Notes: a model not told the origin generated them from the letters alone. Shown: positions 1-7,698, counted from the stretch's first letter. The stretch: 64,000 nt of DNA from Mesorhizobium onobrychidis (GCF_024707545.1 NZ_CP062229.1:3949501-4013500); one strand, 5' to 3'. Numbers and translations: made by a program.

Positions 1-1
1 G

Positions 2-319
2 GGCACGAGAGATGGCAATGCGGTGCCCGGCAACAAGGAATTCGATCCGATACAACGGACCCTTCCTTACGAAGCGCTGACCATCCCTCATCAATATCTG
101 CTCGTTCTCGACTGTGCTGACCACAATTCGTTTTCCGGCTTGAAGTACGGACCACACGCCCACGGCCCCGAGGACGAGACCCGTTACACTCGCGTTGTAC
201 AAGACGGAGCAGTGCTGTTCTTCGATGCCTACCTGAATGAGAAAATGGCGTCTCTGGCGGCCCTTCGCCATAAGTTTCAATCCAGCCTTGAGCCGACCGA
301 TAGGTTTGAATGGAAATAG
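2..319 (+). CDS. C-terminal part of an alpha/beta hydrolase-like protein (cut by window edge)
   Basis: The reading frame is open from base 2 and ends at 319, so the gene starts outside the window. The residues read TRDGNAVPGNKEFDP, then a conserved-looking stretch YLLVLDCADHNSFSG, then a charged C-terminus. A small 'D-x-ADH' segment near the end is what one expects around the catalytic histidine of dienelactone-hydrolase or PAF-acetylhydrolase-like alpha/beta hydrolases. The nucleophile elbow would lie upstream and cannot be seen. A GTG at 23 could act as a start, but the homologous-looking residues before it argue against this. The family call is by pattern only. Confidence 0.5.
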   Translation, partial: GTRDGNAVPGNKEFDPIQRTLPYEALTIPHQYLLVLDCADHNSFSGLKYGPHAHGPEDETRYTRVVQDGAVLFFDAYLNEKMASLAALRHKFQSSLEPTDRFEWK

Positions 320-429
320 CCGGGCTCTTGGCCTCGACCCTGACGCGATTCTCGCGCCTATCGAGGCCAGATAAAGATTTCTAGCGGGTGTGTTTCTCAA
401 GCGGTACGCCCAGGCGAAACCGTTTGACG

Positions 430-624
430 TTATCGGTTCAGCCTTTCCACCGTTTCGATAATGGCTTTGGCAAGCGCTTCGCCCTCATGGACCGGCTCGG
501 GACCGTAGAGCAGCAAGACAGCTTCTTCGCTCGGCAGCACACCAGCCGGGCAGGTCTGTTCAATAGCCGTGCGAACCAGCTTAAGGCCGGCCCAGGCGTT
601 TTGGATCGTCTCTGGCGCTTCCAC
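430..624 (-). CDS. Small conserved-looking hypothetical protein
   Basis: A leftward frame of about 64 residues, beginning MEAPETIQNAWAGLKLVRTA, acidic at the end and without membrane segments. The GTG at 624 is preceded by GAGG at good spacing. An ATG at 744 in the same frame would add an Arg/Pro-rich N-terminus that looks non-coding. I do not recognise the family; it resembles the many short orphan proteins of rhizobial accessory DNA. No operon partner is evident. Confidence 0.4.
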   Translation of the reverse strand: MEAPETIQNAWAGLKLVRTAIEQTCPAGVLPSEEAVLLLYGPEPVHEGEALAKAIIETVERLNR

Positions 625-821
625 TGCATCCTCGCTGAGATGGTCGGCCCGACAGCCGCTGCGGAGTAGGCAACCGACCGCCGGGCCTAACCGGCGGGGG
701 TGTGGGCGTGTCCGCCGGCTGGGACGAAAAATAAGCCGTTTCATGCATCATTACTAATTTAGTAAAATGGTCACGTTCCGTTCCCCTAGCCGCCAGATCG
801 GACGGACCTAGACTCGAATTT

Positions 822-983
822 GTGCGTAAACCAGTGATTGCCGGCGGCCGGCTAGAATTTATTCCTCCGATGATGCCCACCTTGGTCGCCAAGCCGCCCA
901 AAGGCGACGACTGGATGCATGAAGCCAAGTTCGATGGCTACCGCTCCCAGATCATCGATCAGAATTGGAGGCTGCGCAAATGA
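822..983 (+). pseudogene. ATP-dependent DNA ligase, N-terminal fragment
   Basis: A 53-codon remnant starting at GTG 822. It reads FIPPMMPTLVAKPPKGDDWMH followed by EAKFDGYRSQII. EAKFDGYR is motif I of ATP-dependent (LigC/LigD type) ligases, whose lysine (K36 here) receives AMP. Homology stops after SQII; the frame runs six to eight more codons and ends in TGA at 981-983. The rest of the nucleotidyltransferase domain is missing here, but a matching downstream piece lies at 6718-7209. The gene has therefore been split and has lost sequence at the break. The TGA overlaps the start of the next gene. Confidence 0.75.
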
Positions 984-1900
984 ACCTCATTGAACGACTA
1001 GCTCGTAAACTAAGTCAGGATCGTCGCGCAATGGCGCTGATGGAAAAGCTAGCTGGGCAGTTAAGTAAAACCAAGCGTTTCAAGCTCGCGACCGAGCAAC
1101 TCATCAGCCAAGAACGTCCCGGCAGCTCGGCCCGATTCATCCCCTTAGCCAGACACCATAACGTCTTGTTTGTTTGTCCCTCCCAGTCAAAGAATGCCGC
1201 GCCGGTTCCACCTCAACATCTGTGGGAAGGATACGCCCAGACTGAATTAGACTATTTGAAATGCGGACAAGATGACGTGGCACAAATGCTTTGCATCCTC
1301 AATGAAGTCGGGCAACCGCCTATTCCGTTGACACGCGTGCTCGATCTCGGATGCGCCAGTGGCCGCATGCTGCGATTTCTTCCGCGAGACGAGACATCAG
1401 AGCATTGGGGCCTCGACATTAATGCCGAGCATATCGCCTGGTGCCAGGAACACCTTAATCCGCCGATGCTCTTCGCAACCAACACCACAGCACCGCATCT
1501 TCCATTTGAAGACAGCACCTTCGACTTGGTTTACTGCGGATCGGTTTTCACGCATATATCCGAATTGGCTGAGGCGTGGCTCCTCGAAGTTCGGCGCGTT
1601 CTCCGTCAGGACGGTTACGCATATATCACCATTCATACTCGGCAGACGATTGATCTTCTGCGAACGAAGTATCGCGATGATCCACTTTTCTCTGACCTAC
1701 TTGCAGAACTGAACTCCAACTTCGCCGAAAATAATCCTGATGGAGTCGAGTGGTCGGTGTTTACCTTCGGCGCTGACCCGAACTCTCAGGTGTTTTATGA
1801 CGTCCCTTCCTTGGAGCGGCGGTGGGGCCGGATCATACCAGTTGTCGCTGTGAAGGAGCAGGCGCACGATCATCAGGCCGCAGTGGTTATGCGAAAATGA
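980..1900 (+). CDS. Class I SAM-dependent methyltransferase
   Basis: A 306-residue protein with a classic methyltransferase fold signature. Motif I VLDLGCASG lies near residue 120, an acidic motif II (GLDINAEHI) near 140, then DSTFDLVYCGSVFTHI and a post-motif helix EVRRVLRQDGYAYI. ATG 980 is chosen because GGAGG (967-971) lies eight bases upstream. It overlaps the stop of the ligase fragment by ATGA, so the gene abuts the left break of that ligase. The N-terminal ~100 residues are helical and not recognisable. Substrate unknown: the 'E-V-R-R-V-L' type is common in sugar, lipid and small-molecule methyltransferases. Codon use is less GC-rich than in the core genes, which fits acquired DNA. 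Confidence 0.75.
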   Translation: MNLIERLARKLSQDRRAMALMEKLAGQLSKTKRFKLATEQLISQERPGSSARFIPLARHHNVLFVCPSQSKNAAPVPPQHLWEGYAQTELDYLKCGQDDVAQMLCILNEVGQPPIPLTRVLDLGCASGRMLRFLPRDETSEHWGLDINAEHIAWCQEHLNPPMLFATNTTAPHLPFEDSTFDLVYCGSVFTHISELAEAWLLEVRRVLRQDGYAYITIHTRQTIDLLRTKYRDDPLFSDLLAELNSNFAENNPDGVEWSVFTFGADPNSQVFYDVPSLERRWGRIIPVVAVKEQAHDHQAAVVMRK

Positions 1901-2092
1901 GATATACGGCCGCCGTGATGTCGAAGCAGCTTTATGACCCCACGGTCACGCTGAAGTTGCGCGGCAGAACCAACTCGCGGACCAGTATCTGGAAACCCAT
2001 ACTGAACCGCTATTGGATGACTGGATCAACGGTCAACTCCAAAAAGCTTGGAGTGTCATGGCGCGCTGTCAATAAGCCCTTGTTGACCGGAA

Positions 2093-2203
2093 CGTCACGC
2101 GGCGGCCAATGTAGGTTTCGTCCGCCTCGACGGTCTTGCCGTCGCCGCCCATCCGCATGAAGTCATCCGAGCGCATTGCCTCGCGAATGCGATGGGATGT
2201 TTC
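2093..2203 (-). pseudogene. IS1595-family transposase remnant
   Basis: A 37-codon leftward frame contains HRIREAMR followed by GDGKTVEADETYIGR. The AHRIREAM and K-VE-DETYIG strings are hallmarks of IS1595/ISXO2-like DDE transposases; the D in DETYIG is the first catalytic aspartate. Nothing else of the element is recognisable on either side, and no terminal repeats are seen. It is a short relic. Confidence 0.65.
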
Positions 2204-2493
2204 GATTCATCGTCTACGGGCCATCGTGCTGCTTGCCCCTGTGGCCGGTCCCGAGGTTGTCAGTTCTGACCCGCTTCATCTCTTCGGAGCCGTCTCTAGT
2301 AAGTCGCTCTTTTAGGACTAACACGCCGAGATCGAGTTGCTTCGCGTAGCGTTGGCGCGATGTTGTCTGCTAACTGCTTTAATTTGGGTGCAATAGGCCG
2401 GATGGCCTCTATCAGTGAACCGACAAATCCCCGGAACTCGATAGCTTCTCCCGCCGTCAACCGCGACGATGAGTGCACAGCCAAGTTCCTAGC

Positions 2494-3495
2494 TGTTTGA
2501 TCCCGGACTTTAATGGCGCATCATTGCTGTCCGAATCAAAGGATGCGCTATGGGACAGGTTCTACACCGCCGCGCCACGACGACAGAGGCAGTCCGTCGA
2601 GCGATACAGCATAGTCAAGAGAGCCTGAGAGCGCTGGCCAAGCGCTACGGCATCGATCAGAAGACAGTTAGAAAGTGGAGGAACCGGATCTCGACCGCCG
2701 ATCTTCCCACCGGCCCGAAGAAACCAAGATCGACAGTGCTGTCGCTCGAAGAGGAAGCGGTGATCGTCGCCTTTCGCAAGCACACGTTGCTGGCGCTGGA
2801 TGATTGTCTCTATGCCCTACAGCCCTCGATCCCGCATCTGACGCGCTCGTCGTTGCATCGCTGCCTTCAGCGCCATGGCATTTCGCGGCTGCCGCAGGTG
2901 GACGCCGACAAGCCGGCCAGGAAGAAGTTCAACGCCTATCCGCTCGGCTATTTCCATATCGACCTCGCCGAGGTGCAGACCGCCGAGGGCAAGCTGCGCC
3001 TTTTCTTGGCCATCGATCGGACGTCGAAATTCGCCTATGCGGAATTGCACCCGACGGCGGGCAAGATGGCGGTGGCCCAATTCCTTCGCAACCTGATCGC
3101 GACCGTGCCCTATGCCATCCATACCATTCTGACCGACAACGGCATTCAGTTCGCCAACCGGACCTGCGACCGGCATGCCCTTCAGCACATCTTCGACGGC
3201 ATCTGCGACGAACATGGCATCGAGCACCGGCTCACAAAGATCAACCATCCCTGGACGAACGGCCAGGTCGAGCGGATGAATCGGACCATCAAGGACGCCA
3301 CCGTCAAGCGCTTCCACTATGACGATCACGAGCAACTGCGTCGGCATCTCGCCGACTTCATCTTAGCTTACAATTTCGCGCGCCGGCTTAAGACCCTCAA
3401 GGGCCTCACGCCCCACGAATTCATCTGCAAAATCTGGGCAAAAGAGCCCGAACGGTTCCGACTCGATCCCACCCATCAAATGCCGGGACTAAACA
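2494..3495 (+). mobile_element. IS481-family insertion sequence
   Basis: The element is bounded by imperfect inverted repeats: the left end begins TGTTTGATCCCGG (2494), the right end read inward begins TGTTTAGTCCCGG (from 3495), with 18 of 23 positions matching. The left flank is CCTAGC (2488-2493) and the right flank CATAGC (3496-3501), a 6-bp duplication with one mismatch. CCTAGC fits the NCTAGN target known for IS481. The element is about 1.0 kb and holds a single transposase gene. It disrupts a leftward membrane-protein gene. Confidence 0.85.
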
Positions 3496-3500
3496 CATAG
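2550..3500 (+). CDS. IS481-family transposase
   Basis: A 316-residue protein. The N-terminus has a helix-turn-helix (SLRALAKRYGIDQKTVRKWRNR, residues ~27-50), followed by an rve integrase core. The core holds the first catalytic Asp in GYFHIDLAEV, the second in TILTDNGIQF and the Glu in HPWTNGQVERMNRT, completing a DDE triad. The C-terminus is an IS481-type LAYNFARRLKTLKGLTP segment. The length is normal for the family, and the frame is intact, so it could be active. The stop codon TAG (3498-3500) lies just outside the right inverted repeat, in the target duplication, so termination depends on the target sequence. Confidence 0.9.
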   Translation: MGQVLHRRATTTEAVRRAIQHSQESLRALAKRYGIDQKTVRKWRNRISTADLPTGPKKPRSTVLSLEEEAVIVAFRKHTLLALDDCLYALQPSIPHLTRSSLHRCLQRHGISRLPQVDADKPARKKFNAYPLGYFHIDLAEVQTAEGKLRLFLAIDRTSKFAYAELHPTAGKMAVAQFLRNLIATVPYAIHTILTDNGIQFANRTCDRHALQHIFDGICDEHGIEHRLTKINHPWTNGQVERMNRTIKDATVKRFHYDDHEQLRRHLADFILAYNFARRLKTLKGLTPHEFICKIWAKEPERFRLDPTHQMPGLNT

Positions 3501-3985
3501 CGGCTCGCACACGTTGAAATAATTCAAATACTTCACTCGGGATCTCCCTCGTGTTGTGAAGAACCGTCATAAGCATTGTCGGTGAGATAATGCGTGAATT
3601 TTTGCCCATAGCATCGGTCAGGAAAGCCTCCAAATCCTTATAGGAGTTCATGATCGCTGCCTCAGGATAGGTTTTGGCCAACTCTAAATATGGATCGCTG
3701 ACTTCGAGAGCTGGACGTTCAAGTCGTTTTTGGCCCGGGGGAGTTTGCTCCACCGCCTCTCTAACCTTCTCCATCTCATCCGCGAAACTAGCGCTGATAC
3801 CAGCAGGGCCGCTAACCGCTCGGACCCGCGCTACGAGCTTCACGAGTTGCTTGCGAAAGACCAGCACCAGGAGGACAAGCGCGACAGGCCATGCGATTGC
3901 CCCACCTACAAAGCGCGGTTTGGAGTAAACTTGGAGGGGAGGCGATTAGGCTTCGATCCATAGGAACATTGGATGGACTTTGGTG

Positions 3986-4483
3986 ATGCGTAGCGTTTCG
4001 GCAACCAACTATCATGGCATCTACTATCTTACGACGCTAGACGACAGTGATCTTGCGGAGTCCTCGGCTGGGTTGGGGCAGAATGAGCCAAGTGAAGAGA
4101 GCGTGACGACGACCTCCGTCTGGCATTGGCCGTCTTATCGCGATTGGCTCATCCACAGAAGATTAAATAGCGTGGTTTCGGAGGTGAGCGCCGAGCGTCC
4201 AAAGTCGGATTCGATGAAGTTTTCAGCACTTTTCACTGCGATTGATCAGATGCTTGCGCTTCCTGAGGGTTTCTCAGATGGCGTCGATAAAGCGACCGCT
4301 ATTGATGCCGAGCGTGTGTTGGCTTTCATTGAATCATCAGGGGTTGAAGCGCCAAAGATCTTCGCTCACGGCGGTGACGCAGTGGTCTTCACTTGGGACA
4401 AAGATCAAATCAGCAGATATGTCACTATTAGTGATGGAGACGCGGCGTTTTTGACAGTTAACAAATTGACCAAAATGCAGTGA
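3986..4483 (+). CDS. Orphan hypothetical protein (first of a pair)
   Basis: A frame of about 165 residues, read divergently from the disrupted membrane/HEPN-like gene. ATG 3986 is preferred; TTG 3980 and GTG 3983 are in the same frame, with only a weak GGATGG upstream. The protein is soluble and acidic with a Trp-rich patch (SVWHWPSYRDWLIH) and a C-terminal half rich in DAERVLAFIESSG and FTWDKDQISRYV. I do not recognise a family. Base composition is clearly lower in GC than the core chromosome, and the next gene follows after 82 bp, suggesting a two-gene unit acquired horizontally. Confidence 0.55.
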   Translation: MRSVSATNYHGIYYLTTLDDSDLAESSAGLGQNEPSEESVTTTSVWHWPSYRDWLIHRRLNSVVSEVSAERPKSDSMKFSALFTAIDQMLALPEGFSDGVDKATAIDAERVLAFIESSGVEAPKIFAHGGDAVVFTWDKDQISRYVTISDGDAAFLTVNKLTKMQ

Positions 4484-4565
4484 CCATACCAAATTGTATA
4501 ATTAGACACCCCCGAGATTTCGGCTTTACTGAAAACACTTAGTTCACCCCTCAAAGCAGCATCGA

Positions 4566-5135
4566 ATGCTGAGTGATGTTGAAATAATTTATAGGTCGGC
4601 TTTGTATCCTAGGATGGTCACATCCGGGGTTGTGGCGCCAGAAAGAGCTATTGCAGATTTCACCAGTGAAGATGATGAAGACGGAAGGCGTGTCTACACA
4701 ATATCGGTGGGCCGTGGATCGCTTTTGCCGGGCTGGCCTGAAGTGCACGACTACGGCTGCAGAACAGCAATAGAATCAAACGTTGAACGAGCCCTGATTA
4801 AACAAGCTCCCTTAAAGCGGCCGGGAGATACCGTCCATTATTTAGGATCGTTCAAGCTGGATGTTTCGGCAGTTCTTGGCGCGCCGCAGAAATTTCTAGA
4901 ACTTGCGGTTCTCCATCACCCAAGGCCGAATTTGGAGGAGCATTGCAATATCGTCATGCGCCGCAATGCGATTGAAGCTCGTCGGATCGAAGTAAGCGCG
5001 GAGCGCACCAGCATTTTGGTGCACCTGAGACTTTCTCTCTATGAGCCCGAAGCTCATATCTGCGCCTGCGACGACGATCTGATCGACACCTTTGGAAATG
5101 TGACGCTGACGCTAGAGCAAGTGGAACCGAGCTAG
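4566..5135 (+). CDS. Orphan hypothetical protein (second of a pair)
   Basis: A 189-residue frame starting at ATG 4566. No signal peptide or membrane helix is visible. It is rich in beta-type segments (RRVYTISVGRGSLLPGW, TVHYLGSFKLDVSAVLG, SILVHLRLSLYE) and ends DTFGNVTLTLEQVEPS. No family recognised and no catalytic motif apparent. It lies 82 bp after the preceding orphan gene in the same direction, with similarly low GC, and is followed by a strong hairpin at 5200-5226. The two genes probably form one transcription unit of unknown function. Confidence 0.55.
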   Translation: MLSDVEIIYRSALYPRMVTSGVVAPERAIADFTSEDDEDGRRVYTISVGRGSLLPGWPEVHDYGCRTAIESNVERALIKQAPLKRPGDTVHYLGSFKLDVSAVLGAPQKFLELAVLHHPRPNLEEHCNIVMRRNAIEARRIEVSAERTSILVHLRLSLYEPEAHICACDDDLIDTFGNVTLTLEQVEPS

Positions 5136-5199
5136 GGCGGACTTCAACGAAAGATAGTCGCCCAACAGTGTAGGCAAGGGGAGAATGGCAGCAGGATAA

Positions 5200-5226
5200 G
5201 CCCGCGCTCCTTCTCTGAGCGCGGGC
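5200..5226 (+). terminator. Hairpin after the orphan gene pair
   Basis: A perfect 10-bp stem GCCCGCGCTC / GAGCGCGGGC with a 7-nt loop (CTTCTCT). No T-run follows, so termination is inferred from the stem strength and its position 65 bp after the stop codon. Confidence 0.5.
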
Positions 5227-5279
5227 CGACCGTGTTGCCCGCCTCTACCAAACATGTGAGCATCCCCTAATTTACCCTC

Positions 5280-5524
5280 ATGAGTCTCCTCTGGTTTTCT
5301 CCCCCGGTTTACGTGAAGGCGAAACGTCCGGGCATTCGCCATGGGGTAAGCCACGTCGAGGGAGCCGCCGAGGAACTCATGGCGTGGGACACAAAGGGCC
5401 CGAAGTGGACGAAAGCGGTCCCATCCTGCGTTGACGCGTTCGAGGGCAGAGTGTCCCCCCAAGTGGTCCGACAAGCCTTTGAGGCGGCTGCCAGGGAGGC
5501 GAGGTGTATCTCTCGCCTGAGTAG
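5280..5524 (+). pseudogene. DUF982 protein, copy 1 of 3 (frameshifted)
   Basis: The first of three tandem paralogues. It reads LLWFSPPVYVKAKRPGIRHG, then GAAEELMAWDTKGPKWTKAV and VRQAFEAAAREA, matching copies 2 and 3 and the DUF982 pattern. Near the end the reading frame is lost: GAGGCG is followed by AGGTGTATCTCTCG where copy 2 has GAGATGTATCTCTCG. Adding one G restores ...YLSPE-stop at 5522-5524, exactly the end of copy 2 (81 residues). As it stands the frame reads on to 5570 inside copy 2. No good ribosome binding site is seen before ATG 5280. Confidence 0.7.
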
Positions 5525-5533
5525 GGAGGTGTC

Positions 5534-5782
5534 ATGGCAACTCTTTGGTTCGTCCCTCCGGTGTTCGTGAAGACTGAAACGGACGGTGTCAGGCATGGCT
5601 GCAACAATACGAGGGCAGCTCTTGAGCAGCTCAAGAGGTGGACCCGGAGAGGGCCTCGCTGGCACAAGGCGTGGACCCTCTGCCTGTCAGCACTGGAGGG
5701 CGATCCGATCGACCCTCATGTAATTCGAAAGGCTTTCGTGGCTGCCGCTAAGGAGGCGGAGATGTATCTCTCGCCCGAGTAG
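5534..5782 (+). CDS. DUF982 family protein, copy 2 of 3
   Basis: An 82-residue protein with the DUF982 layout: WFVPPVFVKTETDGVRHG at the start, a central ALEQLKRWTRRGPRWHKA, and a helical RKAFVAAAKEAEMYLSPE end. DUF982 is a family of small soluble proteins of unknown function found mainly in Rhizobiales. A good GGAGG sits just upstream of ATG 5534, overlapping the restored stop of copy 1, which suggests translational coupling. It is followed after 8 bp by copy 3. Confidence 0.8.
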   Translation: MATLWFVPPVFVKTETDGVRHGCNNTRAALEQLKRWTRRGPRWHKAWTLCLSALEGDPIDPHVIRKAFVAAAKEAEMYLSPE

Positions 5783-5790
5783 GAGGTATT

Positions 5791-6039
5791 ATGGCTCTCC
5801 ATTGGTTTCACCCTCCGGTCATCATCGAGACCGTTCGACCTGGGCTCACCTACGGCTGCAATAATGTCGAGGGTGCCGCTGCGGAACTCATGAGGTGGAC
5901 CAAGCGGGGACCTAAGTGGAAGGAGGCGGTCGAGGCCTGCATGGCTCTCATTGAAGGCGAGCGCACGCCCGACGACGTAAGGAAGGCCTTCGAGGCTGCT
6001 GCCGAGGAGGAGGGGTTGCTACGCTCCTCCTCTAACTAG
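5791..6039 (+). CDS. DUF982 family protein, copy 3 of 3
   Basis: An 82-residue protein beginning MALHWFHPPVIIETVRPG, with GAAAELMRWTKRGPKWKEAV in the middle and VRKAFEAAAEEEG near the end: the DUF982 pattern. GAGG precedes ATG 5791 directly after the stop of copy 2. The C-terminus (LLRSSSN) differs from the YLSPE ending shared by copies 1 and 2. The function of the family is unknown; three in a row suggests local tandem duplication followed by divergence. Confidence 0.8.
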   Translation: MALHWFHPPVIIETVRPGLTYGCNNVEGAAAELMRWTKRGPKWKEAVEACMALIEGERTPDDVRKAFEAAAEEEGLLRSSSN

Positions 6040-6158
6040 GGCTCACCTTGCGTGCGCGCTGTTGAACACCGGATGCCGCTGCGTTCCGACCGATCCTTTG
6101 ATGCGATCGCCGCCACGACTAAACCAACGACAAGCGAAATGGCAGGGCGACAGCTGCG

Positions 6159-6719
6159 CTATTTGCGTGCGAGCACGACGTGAGCCTCTTGGGGGAACAT
6201 CAGCTCCCCTCCAGTTGAATAGTTTGCCAGCGAGGAACTTAGATCACCCATAATCGCTGCGGTGACTGCGTCGCGATGTCCGGCATCCATTCCGCTGACC
6301 AGCCCAGCCTGCGGAGTCGCTGCCAGCTGTAGTCGCACATATTCCTTTGACGAGGGGAATCGGATGTTCTGTGTCGTTGTGTCGATGGTCACCTGACGAA
6401 ATCCCGCCCCAGTCACCAATCGGTAAAGCTCGTCCGCATCGGCAAGTGAATGCTCGGACCGTTTCGTTGCCGAAGCGCCTGGACCGAGGTGTCGATCCAG
6501 GGCATCCGCCAGCGCCTTTGCCGCAGGGGTGTGCTCAATAGCGCTGAAAACGCTTAAGGCCAATCGGCCGTCAGGCACCAGAACCCGGAACATCTCACGT
6601 AGCGCACTCGATCGGTCCGGAAAAAACTGCAGTCCGAGTTGGCAAAGAACCAGATCGAAGCTGGAGTCAGGGAACGGCATTTCGAGCGCGCTCCCCTCGT
6701 GCCAGTCGATACGCGGTCC
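6159..6719 (-). pseudogene. SAM-dependent methyltransferase, N-terminally truncated
   Basis: A leftward frame with the C-terminal two-thirds of a class I methyltransferase: DWHEGSALEMPFPDSSFDLV (motif II and post-I region), CQLGLQFFPDRSSALREM, then FRVLVPDGRLALSVFS. Motif I (the glycine-rich SAM loop) is absent. The frame continues upstream to 6812 only across DNA that on the other strand is DNA ligase, so the homologous part stops at about 6719, the junction with the ligase fragment. The gene lost its 5' end in the rearrangement and is probably inactive. Confidence 0.7.
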
Positions 6720-7209
6720 AGCGCCTCTCGACGGCGAAGTCGTCGTCTTAAATGACGCTGGCCTTTCGGATTTTGCCGCGTTGCGCAAGGCAATCACCAG
6801 GCGCCAGCACAACCTCTATTTCGTCGCGTTCGATCTGCTGCATCTCAATGGCCACGACTTGCGCGACATGGCGCTTGAGGATCGGCGGGAAATCCTGACC
6901 GGCCTTATAGGGTCTGACAGCCGCATCCAGTTCAGTGAGACAATGCCAGGCGAGGCTAATGCGATCTATCATCTGATCGACGCGGCCGGCCTGGAAGGAA
7001 TGGTATCGAAGCGTCGAGACAGCAAATATCGCAGCGGTCCGACTACCAATTGGCTGAAGACAAAATCCTTCACCGAAAGCGAGTTTGAACTTCTCGGCGT
7101 CGAACGCGAGAGGGGCAAGCCCGCGTTTGCTCTCATGGCTGACCCAGGCAGCCGGAAATATGTCGGCAGTGCTTTCGTCAGCGTCAATCGCATCGTCAGC
7201 TCCAGATGA
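6718..7209 (+). pseudogene. ATP-dependent DNA ligase, downstream fragment
   Basis: The frame from about 6718 reads LDGEVVVLNDAGLSDFAALR (motif III region), then LYFVAFDLLHLNGHDLRD, GLEGMVSKRRDSKYRSG (motif IV/V: E-G-M-V-x-K) and NWLKTKSF. It ends NRIVSSR at 7209, where the OB-fold of a full ligase should continue, so the C-terminus is lost as well. Together with 822-983 it represents most of one LigC/LigD-type ligase domain, broken in the middle with about 30-40 residues missing. The small gene at 7196-7375 overlaps its end. Confidence 0.8.
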
Positions 7210-7375
7210 ACGTGAGGAAGAAGAAACCGGCAATAGCAATTACCGAAATGACATTGGGCCACCATACGGCATCGTGGGCCGGTTTGGCCGGCTTGTACCT
7301 GTGCCCCGTGCGGGGCAGCAGGTCCGGATCGTAGCGCATGTGGCGCTTAGGGTCGTATTTGATTAGCCGTTTCAT
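7196..7375 (-). CDS. Small membrane protein
   Basis: A 59-residue protein starting MKRLIKYDPKRHMRYDPDLL, basic at the N-terminus, with a single C-terminal membrane helix (VISVIAIAGFFFLTFIW) and an N-in, tail-anchored layout. AGGAAG lies directly before ATG 7375. The frame is open further upstream but that part does not look coding. Family unknown. It overlaps the end of the ligase fragment by 14 bp on the opposite strand. Confidence 0.5.
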   Translation of the reverse strand: MKRLIKYDPKRHMRYDPDLLPRTGHRYKPAKPAHDAVWWPNVISVIAIAGFFFLTFIWS

Positions 7376-7698
7376 CTTCCTGCACCCCATATTGCGACAC
7401 ATAGGATGGCGGCGGGTGCTCGGGATCGGCATGATATAGCACCTCGCCAAAGAGGATGCCGCTGGTGTGGTTGTTGGGCCTAATCCGGGTCATGAAGTCC
7501 GCGCCATCCGTTGAGCAAGTTCTAGCGGCCCGGCAGCCCTATTGGGGTGACGATCAGCCGGCCGCCGGGCATTGACCACCAGCGAGCTTAAGAGGAGGCG
7601 CTGTGCTGGCTGACCAAAAACTTGCGCTCAAAGGCAACGGAAAAGCATCATTCGAACGAACACTGCCCCGGAAGCTTCTTCCAGCCGATGGAGGCACC

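Larger units (their letters stand above)
2296..3963 (-). pseudogene. Membrane-anchored HEPN-like protein gene interrupted by an IS481 element
   Basis: The leftward gene is split: the 5' part (from about 3963 down to 3502) and the 3' part (2493-2296) flank the insertion at 2494-3495. Removing the element and one target copy fuses the frames as QRVRAA-RNLAVHSSSRL with no frame change, so the two parts were one gene. The N-terminus carries a membrane segment (VGGAIAWPVALVLLVLVF). The C-terminus has RNLAVH, an R-x4-H arrangement like that of HEPN/DUF4145 domains. An N-terminal start in the TM frame is not evident: GTG 3867 lies inside the TM segment, and ATG 3961 is in another frame, suggesting a further frameshift near 3940. 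HEPN is a motif-level suggestion only. Confidence 0.6.

Noticed and set aside
581..928. A leftward 115-codon frame over the ligase N-terminal fragment
   Set aside because: The rightward frame has a clear ligase motif, so the leftward one is a shadow.
5280..6039. The tandem array as a CRISPR or non-coding repeat
   Set aside because: The repeat unit is about 250 bp, codes for a protein in each copy, and diverges mainly at third positions.
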